Source: Prosthecodimorpha staleyi (GTDB lineage: Bacteria; Pseudomonadota; Alphaproteobacteria; Rhizobiales; Ancalomicrobiaceae). From it: a stretch of DNA of 64,000 bases. The DNA lies in NCBI RefSeq assembly GCF_018729455.1, contig NZ_JAHHZF010000011.1, positions 1-64,000 of the forward strand, given 5' to 3'. Below the pieces are notes generated by a model. The model did no database searches. It had not been told where the DNA came from and saw nothing but the letters and a program-made list of their open reading frames with translations. Of this stretch, positions 16,866 to 25,679 are shown one piece after another. A program made the translations under genes and the position numbers. The number at the start of each line of letters is the position of its first letter. Position 1 is the first letter of the stretch.

Positions 16866-17975
16866 GTGGCGGTCATCAGCGAAGCGGCGGTCGGCCGGCC
16901 GGCGTCCGAGGCCGAAGCGCGGGCGGCGACGCTCATCGGACGGGCGCGCCTGCCTCTGATCGCCGGGCTGGCGGCGGACCTGGACGCGATTCGGGCGGCC
17001 TTCGCGCTCGCCGACCTGACCGGCGCGGCGGTCGATCCGGCCGCCGGCGACGCGCTCGCCGCCGAGATGCGCGCCTTCGCCGATTCCGGCCAGATGAACA
17101 CCACCCCGGCCGAGGCGCGGCATCGCGCGGACCTCGTCGTTGTCGCCGGCCCGGCCGCGCTGGCCCATGCGGTCGCGGTCGGCCTGTTCGAGGAGGCCGC
17201 GAACCCGCTCTATCCCTGGCGGACCCGGCGCAAGGTCGTGCTGATCGGCTGCGGCGACGCCCCGGCGGTCGATTTCGGACCCACCACCGTCGCCGTGACC
17301 CATCTCGACGCCGATCCCGCCCATCTGCGCCCGGTCCTGGCGGCCCTGCGCGCGGCCGCGGCCGGCCACGGCCTCAGCGCGCCCAGGGACAACCGACCGA
17401 CCCTGGCGGCGATCGCCGCGGCAGCGGCCGAGATCAAGGCCGCGGCCTTCGGCGTGCTGGTCTACGACCCGGCCGGGCTCGGCGCGCTCGGCATCGAACT
17501 GGCGCAGGGCCTCGTCAAGGATATGAACGCCGCCACGCGCTTCTCCGCGCTGACGCCGCCGCCGGCGCTCAACGGCAAGGCCGCCGCGCTCGCGGGGTTG
17601 TGGACCGTCGGCCTGCCCGGCCGCTTCGGCATGATCCGCGGCGTGCCGAAGGGCGACGACTGGCGCTTCGACGGCCGCCGGCTGGTCGCCTCCGGCGAGG
17701 CCGACGCGGTGTTGTGGGTCGGCCCCTTGGCCGCCGGCCTGCCGGACTGGCTGCCCGCGGCCGGCACGGTCGCGCTGGTGCCGCCCGGGCAGGCCGTGGC
17801 GGCGGAGGTGACGATCGAGGTCGGCGTGCCCGGCATCGACCATGGCGGCACGCTCTACGAGGCGCGCCGCGACGGGCTCAGCTATGTGGAGCCGTCGGCG
17901 CCGACGGCGCGCCCGCGCGCGGCGGCCGTGATCGGACGCCTCGCACAAATCATCCAGGGAGGCGCGGCATGCTGA
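16866..17975 (+). CDS. fhcB: Formyltransferase/hydrolase complex subunit B (FhcB)
   Basis: FhcB is a subunit of the four-protein Fhc complex that transfers the formyl group from formyl-H4MPT to methanofuran and hydrolyses it to formate. It is related to the molybdenum subunit of archaeal formylmethanofuran dehydrogenase but shorter and without the metal-cofactor chemistry. GTG 16866 is chosen for its GGGAGGA at the right distance (369 residues); a TTG 12 bases upstream is also possible. It overlaps fhcA by 7 bases. The 286 bases before it, back to the kinase gene, should hold the fhc promoter. Confidence 0.9.
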   Translation: MAVISEAAVGRPASEAEARAATLIGRARLPLIAGLAADLDAIRAAFALADLTGAAVDPAAGDALAAEMRAFADSGQMNTTPAEARHRADLVVVAGPAALAHAVAVGLFEEAANPLYPWRTRRKVVLIGCGDAPAVDFGPTTVAVTHLDADPAHLRPVLAALRAAAAGHGLSAPRDNRPTLAAIAAAAAEIKAAAFGVLVYDPAGLGALGIELAQGLVKDMNAATRFSALTPPPALNGKAAALAGLWTVGLPGRFGMIRGVPKGDDWRFDGRRLVASGEADAVLWVGPLAAGLPDWLPAAGTVALVPPGQAVAAEVTIEVGVPGIDHGGTLYEARRDGLSYVEPSAPTARPRAAAVIGRLAQIIQGGAAC

Positions 17976-19606
17976 TCCGTCTCGCCGGCGGCCGCGTCAT
18001 CGATCCCGTCCAGGGGCTCGACGCGGTCGGCGACATCTATGTCCGCGACGGCCGCATCGTCGCCGCCCCCGAACCGGGCGAGGCGGTCGACGAGACCCAC
18101 GATTGCCGCAGCCGCATCGTGATGGCCGGCGCCATCGACGTGCACAGCCACATCGCCGGCGGCAACGTGACGCTGGCGCGGCTCCTGCTGCCCGAACTGC
18201 ATGTCAACGAGGCGCCCTCGCCCGACGGCATGCCCTTCGCCCATGCGCGCTGGTCGAGCTGGGAGATCGGCCGGCTCTATGCCGAGATGGGCTTCACCAC
18301 GGTGATCGAGCCGGCGCTGGCGCCGACCCACGCGCTGCAGACCCATCTGGAACTGGCCGACCTGCCGGTCATCGACAAGGGCGCGCTGACGGTCGTCGGC
18401 AACGACGACCTGCTCCTGAAGCTGCTGCGTGAGCGGGAGAGCCGGGACGCGGTGCGCGACGCGGTCGCCCACGCGCTCGCCGCCTCGCGCGGCCTCGGCC
18501 TCAAGGTGATCAATGCCGGCGGCGCGCCGGCCTTCAAGTCGAACCTGCGCAGCTTCTCGTTCGACGACGAAGTGCCCCATTACGGGCTCACCTCGCGCCG
18601 GATCGTGACCGGGCTGCTCGACGCGGCCGCCGAGATCGGCGTGCCGCATCCGCTCCACGTGCATTGCAACAATCTCGGCGTGCCGGGCGCGACCGAGACC
18701 GTCCGGGCGACCATGGCGGGCGCCGAGGGGCGGCCGATTCATCTCGCCCATATCCAGTTCTACGCCTATGAGGAGGACCCGGCCGGGCTGTTCCGCTCGG
18801 GCGCCGAGGCGGTCGCGGCGGCGCTGGCGGCCCATCCGAACGTCTCGGTCGATGTCGGCCAGGTCATGTTCGGGCCGACCGTGACCATCTCGCTCGACAT
18901 CATGAAGCAGTATTCCGGCCACGCCCATGCCAGCCCGAAGAAATGGGCGCTGGTCGACGGCGACGCGGAAGGCGGCGGCATCGTGCCGATCGACTACCGG
19001 GCCAAGAGCTGGGTCAACCAGCTGCAATGGGCGATCGGGCTCGAACTGTTCCTGCTCTCGCCCGATCCCTGGCGCTGCCTGATGACCACCGACCATCCCA
19101 ATGGCGGCCCGTTCACGTCCTACCCCGAGATCCTGCACCTGCTCATGGACCGCGGCGAGCGCGCGCGCTGGATCGCCCGCATGCCCGAAGAGGCGAAGCG
19201 GCGCTGCGGCCTCGCCGCCCTGGAGCGGGAATATACCCTCGACGAGGTGGCGATCATGACCCGCGCCGCGCCGGCCCGGCTGCTTGGGCTCGCCGACCGC
19301 GGCCATCTGAAGCCCGGCGCCGTCGCCGACATCGCCGTCTATGACGACCTCGCCGACCGCGCCGCCATGTTCCGCGCGGCGCGGCTGGTGCTGAAGGACG
19401 GCCGGGTCGCGGTGCGCGACGGCCGCTGCACCGGCTGGATCTTCGGCCGCACCCATACCCTGAAACCGGGCTACGACGCCGCCATGACCCGCGAGGTCGA
19501 GACCTATCTGACCGACCGCTACGGCGTCGGCGCCAAGGCCTTCGCGGTTCCCGACGACGCCTTCGGCGAACGCCACGTCTTCAAGGTCGAGCCATGCAGC
19601 CACTGA
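17969..19606 (+). CDS. fhcA: Formyltransferase/hydrolase complex subunit A (FhcA), formyl-methanofuran hydrolase
   Basis: A 545-residue amidohydrolase-fold subunit that hydrolyses formyl-methanofuran to formate. The metal-binding HxH is in IDVHSHIAGGN, with further ligand regions VHCNNLG, IHLAHIQFY and TTDHPNGGPF. Its frame is open far upstream through fhcB, but ATG 17969 with GGGAGGCG in front is the true start. It overlaps fhcD by 13 bases. The gene order B-A-D-C is the one seen in methylotrophic proteobacteria. Confidence 0.95.
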   Translation: MLIRLAGGRVIDPVQGLDAVGDIYVRDGRIVAAPEPGEAVDETHDCRSRIVMAGAIDVHSHIAGGNVTLARLLLPELHVNEAPSPDGMPFAHARWSSWEIGRLYAEMGFTTVIEPALAPTHALQTHLELADLPVIDKGALTVVGNDDLLLKLLRERESRDAVRDAVAHALAASRGLGLKVINAGGAPAFKSNLRSFSFDDEVPHYGLTSRRIVTGLLDAAAEIGVPHPLHVHCNNLGVPGATETVRATMAGAEGRPIHLAHIQFYAYEEDPAGLFRSGAEAVAAALAAHPNVSVDVGQVMFGPTVTISLDIMKQYSGHAHASPKKWALVDGDAEGGGIVPIDYRAKSWVNQLQWAIGLELFLLSPDPWRCLMTTDHPNGGPFTSYPEILHLLMDRGERARWIARMPEEAKRRCGLAALEREYTLDEVAIMTRAAPARLLGLADRGHLKPGAVADIAVYDDLADRAAMFRAARLVLKDGRVAVRDGRCTGWIFGRTHTLKPGYDAAMTREVETYLTDRYGVGAKAFAVPDDAFGERHVFKVEPCSH

Positions 19607-20499
19607 GTCTCAACGGCGTCACGATCGACGACAGCTTCGCCGAGGCCTTCGACATGGCCGCGACCGGCCTCGTCATCACCGCGCCGACCGCGCGCTGGGC
19701 CGAGATCGCCGCCCGCACCATGACCGGTTTCGCCACCTCGGTGATCGCCTGTGGGGTCGAGGCCGGCATCGACCGCGAACTCGCCCCCGACGAGACCCCG
19801 GACGGACGGCCGGGCTTCCGGGTGCTGATGTTCGGCTTCGACGGCAAGGGCCTGGAGATGCAGATCCAGAACCGGGTCGGGCAATGCGTGCTGACCAGCC
19901 CGGGCTCGGCCTGTTTCGCGGGCCTCGAGGGCACCAGGAAGCTGAAGCTCGGCGCCACCTTGCGCTTCTTCGGCGACGGCAACCAGATCTCCAAGCGGCT
20001 CGGCGGCAAGCACTATTGGCGCGTGCCGGTGATGGACGGCGAGTTCCTGGTCGAGCATTCGACCGGCCTTTCGGAAAGCGCGATCGGCGGCGGCAACCTG
20101 CTGATCCTCGGGCGCAGCCATGCCGAGGTGCTGGAGGCATCGGAGGCGGCCGTCGCGGCGGCCTCGACGGTCGCCGACGTGATCCTGCCCTTTCCGGGCG
20201 GCATCGTGCGCTCGGGCTCCAAGGTCGGCTCGAAATACAAGGCGCTGATCGCCTCGACCAATAACGCCTTCTGCCCGGTGCTGCGCGGCGACCCCGGCTC
20301 GGAGCTCGACGCCGACACGAATTGCGTGATGGAACTGGTCATGGACGGGCTGTCCTTCGAGGCGATCCAGGAATCCATGCGCCGCGGCCTGCACGCCGCC
20401 TGCGCGTTCGGGCCGGAGCACGGCATCCTGCGCATCTCGGCCGGCAATTACGGCGGCAATCTCGGCCGCCATCACTTCAAGCTGAGGGACCTTCTCTGA
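19594..20499 (+). CDS. fhcD: Formylmethanofuran:H4MPT formyltransferase subunit (FhcD)
   Basis: A 301-residue Ftr-family protein that moves the formyl group between H4MPT and methanofuran. Characteristic stretches include NGVTIDDSFAEAFDM at the N-terminus, PGSACFAGLEG, KHYWRVPVMDGEFLVE and FPGGIVRSGSKVGSKYK. Its length matches the family. The stop shares its last base with the fhcC start (ATGA-type overlap of TGATG), pointing to coupled translation within the complex operon. Confidence 0.96.
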   Translation: MQPLSLNGVTIDDSFAEAFDMAATGLVITAPTARWAEIAARTMTGFATSVIACGVEAGIDRELAPDETPDGRPGFRVLMFGFDGKGLEMQIQNRVGQCVLTSPGSACFAGLEGTRKLKLGATLRFFGDGNQISKRLGGKHYWRVPVMDGEFLVEHSTGLSESAIGGGNLLILGRSHAEVLEASEAAVAAASTVADVILPFPGGIVRSGSKVGSKYKALIASTNNAFCPVLRGDPGSELDADTNCVMELVMDGLSFEAIQESMRRGLHAACAFGPEHGILRISAGNYGGNLGRHHFKLRDLL

Positions 20500-21311
20500 T
20501 GGCCGCCCTCGTCTTCCGCCTGCGCGCCGCCCCACCCGAACGGCTCGATCTCTCGGCCCTGACCCGGGCGGGTCTCGCCGGTCTCGACCGCGCCGCGATC
20601 GCCGCCCTGGTGATCGGAACCACCAGACAGGCGCCCACGGTCGGCGATCTCTTCGAGGTGATCGGCGACGACACGGGCGAGATCGTGTTCGAGGGCGGCT
20701 CGGACCGTTTCGACCGGATCGGCGCGGGCCTGACCGGCGCGGCCCGGATCACCGTGGTCGGCGATGCCGGCCTCGATGTCGGCGCCGGCATGAAGGGCGG
20801 CGCGATCCGGGTGACCGGATCGGCCCTGCACCGGGCCGGTGCCGGCATGACCGGCGGGCTCCTGACCATCGGCGGCGATGCCGGCGACTTCACCGGCGGC
20901 ACCGCCGCGTCCGGCGCCATGGCGGGCCAGGCCGGCGGCGTGATCGTGGTCGGCGGCCGGGTCGGCGACCGGGCCGGCGACCGCATGCGCCGCGGCCTGC
21001 TGGTGGCTCTCACCGGGACCGGCGCCCATGCCGGCGCGCGCATGTCCGGCGGCACTATCGTGACGGCCGAACTCGGCGCCGAGCCCGGCACCCTGATGAA
21101 GCGCGGCACGATGGTCGCAGGGCGGCACGGCGATCTCGGCCCGACCTTCGTGCCGGCCGGCCGCTACGAACTGCCCTTTCTGCGCCTTCTGGCCCGGCAC
21201 ATTGCCACAACGGTGCCGGTGGCCGCCGGGCTGATACCCGAACGGGCCATGCGTTGGCGTGGCGACATGGCGGCGCTCGGCAAGGGCGAGATCCTGATCG
21301 GGGCCGGCTGA
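20499..21311 (+). CDS. fhcC: Formyltransferase/hydrolase complex subunit C (FhcC)
   Basis: A 270-residue subunit with the right-handed beta-helix of the glutamate-synthase GXGXG type. Tandem glycine-rich turns run from about residue 85 to 190 (VGAGMKGGAIRVTG, AGAGMTGGLLTIGG, AGDRMRRGLLVAL). It has a structural role in the Fhc complex, holding FhcA. It is the last gene of fhcBADC. A frame open upstream of the start overlaps fhcD and is not used. Confidence 0.95.
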   Translation: MAALVFRLRAAPPERLDLSALTRAGLAGLDRAAIAALVIGTTRQAPTVGDLFEVIGDDTGEIVFEGGSDRFDRIGAGLTGAARITVVGDAGLDVGAGMKGGAIRVTGSALHRAGAGMTGGLLTIGGDAGDFTGGTAASGAMAGQAGGVIVVGGRVGDRAGDRMRRGLLVALTGTGAHAGARMSGGTIVTAELGAEPGTLMKRGTMVAGRHGDLGPTFVPAGRYELPFLRLLARHIATTVPVAAGLIPERAMRWRGDMAALGKGEILIGAG

Positions 21312-22005
21312 AGCCTGTCCTTTCCGCGCGGAAGGACGGTCGTGCCCTGGCGGACGGCCCGATCGGTGCCGGCATGCCTCGGCGCGGCGCCGGATCGCGG
21401 CCAAGGCCGTCCGGGTCGCGTCGACGGTCGACGATCAGCTGCCCGGAGGCGGCAGGAAGCGCGCCGCCGTCGGTTTGCCGGTTTATCGATCAGTCCCGAT
21501 CCCGGCCGTGACAAAAGATCGCAGACACTTCCCCGCAGGTTGCCCGGTTTTTGGGCGATCGACCGATGTGCGGCGCACAAGTTTTGTGTGCATCGCAATA
21601 TTTCGTGGGGATTTTGCCGGGACGCCGCGGGGCCGACATCCGCCCGAACGGCGCGATCACATGATTGTGACGTAAGGGCACCGAGACCGGTTGTCCCTGT
21701 TGAGACTTCGGCCCTTTTCGCCCCCGAGCTGGAATTTCAGAACTCGCCTTTGCGGGCCGGCCCGGCCCCACGGCGGCTGCGGGGCCGCGCGTGGCACGGG
21801 GCTTGCCAACCTATGCCTGTACGGCGGACCGCGGATAACACCGGCGGCGGGACCGTAACGAAAGACGAACAGACCGCGACCTCTGGGGCGATTCCACAGG
21901 GATCCGAGCGATCCCGACGACGCGAGGCCGGAGGATCGGCGGCAAGCGAGGTGAGAGAACGACCCGGAGGGTGACATCCGACCCTGACACGGAAGGTCGC
22001 ACCCC
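21312..22005. other. 694-base intergenic stretch without a supportable gene
   Basis: Open frames here on both strands have arginine/proline-rich nonsense composition and no start signals. The centre (about 21480-21670) is less GC-rich and contains the imperfect inverted repeat GCGCACAAGTTTTGTGTGC near 21572, which may mark a control region. The 3' part leads into the small gene at 22006. Confidence 0.4.
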
Positions 22006-22212
22006 ATGGAACTGATCCTGGCCGTTTGCATGTTGTCCACGCCCGGCGATTGCCGGGAAGAGCGTCTGTCGGTGAGCGTCGAGGAAGTCGCCCCCATGCA
22101 ATGCATGATCGGCGCTCAGCCCATCATCGCCGAGTGGTCGCAGTCGCATCCCAAGTGGAAGATCGAGCGCTGGCGCTGCGGACCGGCCGGTCGCGACGGC
22201 TATCGGATCTGA
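22006..22212 (+). CDS. Small conserved-type cysteine-containing protein, function unknown
   Basis: A 68-residue protein with four cysteines (AVCML, GDCREE, MQCMIG, WRCGP) and a WSQSHPKWKIERWRCG ending. It is preceded by GGAAGG. The hydrophobic N-terminus is short and does not make a convincing cleavable signal. Similar small proteins ending in HPKW-x-IxRWRCG are, to my recollection, widespread in Hyphomicrobiales without known function. It stands alone between the fhc operon and the CitE-like gene. Confidence 0.65.
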   Translation: MELILAVCMLSTPGDCREERLSVSVEEVAPMQCMIGAQPIIAEWSQSHPKWKIERWRCGPAGRDGYRI

Positions 22213-22382
22213 ATCCCGGTCCCGACGAAGACGGCGGTCCCGCGCCTCGGCGCCGGTCCTGTGCCCAGCATGCCGCCGGCCCGGTCCTGGCGCTCCCCGC
22301 TCGACCGTTCGGCCCCCGACGGTCTTGCGCGGTCCGGACCGCGTGAGCCACGATGCATCGCCTCTGACCGGGATGCTTCGCC

Positions 22383-23273
22383 ATGGCTCATCGCAGTCCG
22401 GACCTGCGCCGGTCCCTGATCTTCGTGGCCGGTGCCGACGCGGTCGCCCAGGACCAGGCCCTCGGAGCGCGGCCCGACGTGCTCATTCAGGATCTGGAGG
22501 ACTTCACGCCGCGGCCTTTGAAGGAGACCGGTCGGTCGCGTGCCGCCGCGCTTTTCGCCGCCTGCCGGCAGGCGGGCGCGATGGCGGCGGTTCGCATCGA
22601 CCGTCTCGCCGACGGCGGCCTGCTCGACCTGGACGCCGTCGTCCCCGCGCGTCCCGACCTCATCCTGCTGCCGAAGGCCGAATCGGCAGCGGAGATCGCG
22701 GCATTGGATGCGGCCATCGGCACACGCGAGGCCCTGCATGGACTTGAACCCGGGACCATCGAGATCGTGCCGACCGTGGAGACGGCGCGCGGCGTCCTCA
22801 GGCTGGAGGCGATCGTGTCCGCAAGCGCCCGCATCCGGTCGGCCGTCCTCGGTGCCGAGGATCTGGCGGCCGATCTCATGGCGCCGCGCACCCGCGAAGG
22901 CGGCGAACTCGCCTATGCGCGTGCCCGATTTCTCCTCGAATGCCGTGCGCTCGGTATCGAGCCGGTCGATCCGCCCTACACCTTCGCGGACGAGGCCGGC
23001 TGCGCAAGCGAGGCCCGCAGGGCCGCCGCAGCCGGCTACCGCTCGAAGAGCACCGTGACGCCCGGCCACGTCGCCATCCTGCACGCGGTGTTCAGCCCGG
23101 ACGCCGATGCGCTCCGCCACGCGCAGAACGTGGTCGCCGCCTTCGACGAAGCCCGGGCCCGCGGCGCCGACCGGGTGCTGGTCGACGGTCTGTGGATCGA
23201 ACCGCCGACCTATCGGCGCGCCTGCGCGCTCATCGAACGCGCCGAAGCCCTCGCGGCCGCGTCCGCCGCTTGA
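22383..23273 (+). CDS. HpcH/HpaI (CitE-like) aldolase, probable CoA-ester lyase
   Basis: A 296-residue TIM-barrel lyase of the citrate-lyase-beta/malyl-CoA lyase superfamily. Family features are RRSLIFVAGADAV at the start, DVLIQDLEDFT, a KAESAAEI strand, IVPTVETARGVL with the metal-binding Glu, and LGAEDLAADL with the metal-binding Asp. In serine-cycle methylotrophs malyl-CoA lyase is a relative, but this protein is shorter than typical Mcl and could be another CitE-like lyase. Placement between fhc and the H4MPT genes hints at C1 assimilation; the substrate is not decided by sequence. Confidence 0.8.
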   Translation: MAHRSPDLRRSLIFVAGADAVAQDQALGARPDVLIQDLEDFTPRPLKETGRSRAAALFAACRQAGAMAAVRIDRLADGGLLDLDAVVPARPDLILLPKAESAAEIAALDAAIGTREALHGLEPGTIEIVPTVETARGVLRLEAIVSASARIRSAVLGAEDLAADLMAPRTREGGELAYARARFLLECRALGIEPVDPPYTFADEAGCASEARRAAAAGYRSKSTVTPGHVAILHAVFSPDADALRHAQNVVAAFDEARARGADRVLVDGLWIEPPTYRRACALIERAEALAAASAA

Positions 23274-23285
23274 GAACCGCCAGCC

Positions 23286-23669
23286 TCAGGAATCGTATTT
23301 GATATAGGCGAAGCGCAGGTCCTTGTCGGGGGTGCCTTCGAGGCCCTTGCCCTCAAGGCCGGGCTGCCATTGCACGACCTCCTCGATCTTGGCGGCGAGC
23401 GCGAAATCCTTGTCGGTGATGCCCTTCGCGGCATGGTTCATCAACCGCACCTCGACCCAGGCATAGGAGGCCGTCAGGTCGGGATGGTGCCAGGCGGCCT
23501 CGGCGAGATGGCCGACCGTGTTGATCACCATCAGGGTGCCCTTCCAGCTGGAGGTGCGGTAGGTGCGCCGGATCCAGCCGTCCTCCAGGCGCCAATGCGG
23601 CAGGTCGGCGGCCAACCGGGCGCGGACCTCGTCGTCCGTATAGGTCTTCTCGGTCTGACGCTCGCTCAT
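23286..23669 (-). CDS. Pterin-4a-carbinolamine dehydratase family protein
   Basis: A 127-residue PCD/DCoH family protein. ATG 23669 is used because CCGGAGAGCG precedes it. The family motif is visible as EAAWHHPDL, followed by SYAWVEVRLMNH and GITDKDFALA. Classical members dehydrate 4a-hydroxytetrahydrobiopterin. This genome window has no aromatic amino-acid hydroxylase but a full H4MPT gene set, and PCD-like genes are known in H4MPT clusters of methylotrophs, so a role in pterin handling for H4MPT is more likely. It is encoded convergently with the CitE-like gene and divergently from mptG. Confidence 0.85.
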   Translation of the reverse strand: MSERQTEKTYTDDEVRARLAADLPHWRLEDGWIRRTYRTSSWKGTLMVINTVGHLAEAAWHHPDLTASYAWVEVRLMNHAAKGITDKDFALAAKIEEVVQWQPGLEGKGLEGTPDKDLRFAYIKYDS

Positions 23670-23758
23670 CGTTGCGCTCTCCGGCTCGACGGGCCAAAAT
23701 CCCGGTCGACTGGTCACGACATTGCGTCGGACCCTGACAAGGCAGAAACCTAGGGGCG

Positions 23759-24736
23759 ATGATGGTGTCCGTCCAGACGCGGCCCGGGCTGGTCCGCGTG
23801 ACCGCTCCCGCGCGCTTGCATATCGGCTTCCTCGATCTCAACGGCGATTTGGGGCGGCGCTTCGGCTCGATCGGCCTCGCCGTCGACCGGCCGGCCGCCA
23901 TCATCCGCATCGCACGCGCCGGCGTCACCGCCGTGTCCGGCGCCGAGGTCGGCCGCGCACACCGCTATCTGGTCGCCGCCTGCCGGGTGCTCGGAGCCAA
24001 GCCCGGCCACGATCTCGTCGTCGCCGGCGCCATGCCGGCCCATGCCGGATTCGGGTCCGGAACCCAGCTGGCGCTGGCCATCGCGGCCGGGGTGGCGCGG
24101 CTGGAAGGTCTGCCTTTCGACGCGGGCGCGATCGCCGCCGAGCTCGATCGCGGCGCCCGCTCGGGCATCGGCGTGGCGGCCTTCGAGGGCGGCGGCTTCG
24201 TGCTCGACGGCGGCAAGGGCGCGGGGCCGGCGGCGCCGCCGATCATCGCCCGGCTGCCGATCCCGGAGGCCTGGCGCATCGTGCTGGTCCTCGACGAAAC
24301 CACCGACGGCGTCCACGGCGACGACGAACTGGCCGCCTTCCGGGCGCTGCCGACCTTCCCGGCCGCCGATGCCGCCCATCTCTGCCGGCTCGTGCTGATG
24401 CGCATGCTGCCGTCGCTGGCGGAGGCCGACATCGCCGGCTTCGGCGCGGCGGTGACCGAGATCCAGGCCCGGCTCGGCGACCATTTCGCCCCCGCGCAGG
24501 GCGGCGGCCGCTTCACGTCGCCGCGGGTCGCGGCCGCGCTCGCGGCTCTCGCGCAAGCCGGCGCGGCCGGCCATGGGCAGAGTTCCTGGGGTCCGACCGG
24601 CTTCGCACTCTTCGCCTCGGACCGCGCCGCCGAGGCCGCCGTCGCCGCCCTTGCGCTGAATGACCGCATCGCGGACGGTTTGAATTTCATCATCGTCAGG
24701 GGCAGAAACCAGGGAGCCGTAATCGAGGCCGAATAA
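23759..24736 (+). CDS. mptG: Beta-ribofuranosylaminobenzene 5'-phosphate synthase
   Basis: This enzyme makes the first dedicated H4MPT intermediate from 4-aminobenzoate and PRPP, releasing CO2 and pyrophosphate. The 325-residue protein has the GHMP-kinase-like fold: RLHIGFLDLNGD, then the glycine-rich HAGFGSGTQLALA, then RGARSGIGVAAFEGGGFVLD, and QSSWGPTGFALF near the end. Two adjacent ATGs (23759, 23762) are possible starts. The pabBAC operon at 53.5-56.5 kb would supply its 4-aminobenzoate. It is the first gene of the run that leads through mtdB and mch to fae. Confidence 0.95.
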   Translation: MMVSVQTRPGLVRVTAPARLHIGFLDLNGDLGRRFGSIGLAVDRPAAIIRIARAGVTAVSGAEVGRAHRYLVAACRVLGAKPGHDLVVAGAMPAHAGFGSGTQLALAIAAGVARLEGLPFDAGAIAAELDRGARSGIGVAAFEGGGFVLDGGKGAGPAAPPIIARLPIPEAWRIVLVLDETTDGVHGDDELAAFRALPTFPAADAAHLCRLVLMRMLPSLAEADIAGFGAAVTEIQARLGDHFAPAQGGGRFTSPRVAAALAALAQAGAAGHGQSSWGPTGFALFASDRAAEAAVAALALNDRIADGLNFIIVRGRNQGAVIEAE

Positions 24737-24785
24737 GCGGCCGCTGCGGATCGCCCGCCAGACGGGCGCGAGGAGTCCGGGGGAA

Positions 24786-25679
24786 ATGTCCAAGAACATC
24801 CTGCACATGCTGACGCCGCTCAAGCATATGAGCCCGTTCGACGTGAACATGGCGGCGGATGCCGGCTTCGACGTGATCGCCACCTACACGTCGGTCACCC
24901 CCGAGGAGGTGCGCGGCCTGGTCCAGGACGCGATCTTCTCGCGCTCGCCGGCCGATGCGGTGCGCCAGGGCGTCTTCTTTGCCGGCAAGAACGCGATCGC
25001 AGCGCTCGACATGATGAAGACGGCCGAGGACAGCCTCGTGCCGCCCTTCCTGATCAACCTGATGGCCGACCCGGCCGGCTCCTTCACCACCGCCGCCGGC
25101 ATGGTCGCCTGTGCGGCGAAGCTCCTGGAAACCCGGTTCCAGACCAGCTTCAAGGACAAGACCGTGGTCATCTACGGCGGCACCGGCGTGGTCGCCTTCT
25201 CGGCCGCCGTGATCGCCGCCGGCGAAGGTGCCCGGGTCAAGCTGGTCGGCTATGACGGCACCAAGCGAGTCGGCGCCATCGCGGCCGACATGAAGGCCCG
25301 CTTCGGCGTCGACGTGGAACCGGCCGACGGCTCCTCGCCGGAGAAGAATGCCGACCTGGCGCTCGACGCCGAGGTGCTGTTCGCGGCCGGCCCGGCCGGC
25401 GTGCAGATCCTGAATGCCGACCAGGTCGCCGCGGCCAAGAAGCTGCTCGTCGCCGGCGACGTCAATGCCGTGCCGCCGCCCGGCATCCACGGCATCGACG
25501 TATTCGCCAACGGCGAGCCGCTCGGCATCGGCGACGGCGTCGGGCTCGGCGCGCTGGCCATCGGCAACGTCAAGTATCAGGCGCAGAATCGGCTGTTCCG
25601 GCGGATGATCACCACCAGCGAACCGCTGGTGCTGGATTTCCGTCATGCCTATGCCGAGGCCCGTGCCTTCATCGGCTGA
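24786..25679 (+). CDS. mtdB: NAD(P)-dependent methylene-H4MPT dehydrogenase (MtdB)
   Basis: Oxidises methylene-H4MPT, formed by Fae from formaldehyde, to methenyl-H4MPT with NAD or NADP. The 297-residue protein starts MSKNILHMLTPLKHMSPFDV and has a Rossmann loop VIYGGTGVVAFSAAVIAA about 130 residues in. MtdA is a close relative that also uses H4F. Placement between mptG and mch in the H4MPT cluster favours MtdB. GGGGGAA precedes the ATG. Confidence 0.92.
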   Translation: MSKNILHMLTPLKHMSPFDVNMAADAGFDVIATYTSVTPEEVRGLVQDAIFSRSPADAVRQGVFFAGKNAIAALDMMKTAEDSLVPPFLINLMADPAGSFTTAAGMVACAAKLLETRFQTSFKDKTVVIYGGTGVVAFSAAVIAAGEGARVKLVGYDGTKRVGAIAADMKARFGVDVEPADGSSPEKNADLALDAEVLFAAGPAGVQILNADQVAAAKKLLVAGDVNAVPPPGIHGIDVFANGEPLGIGDGVGLGALAIGNVKYQAQNRLFRRMITTSEPLVLDFRHAYAEARAFIG

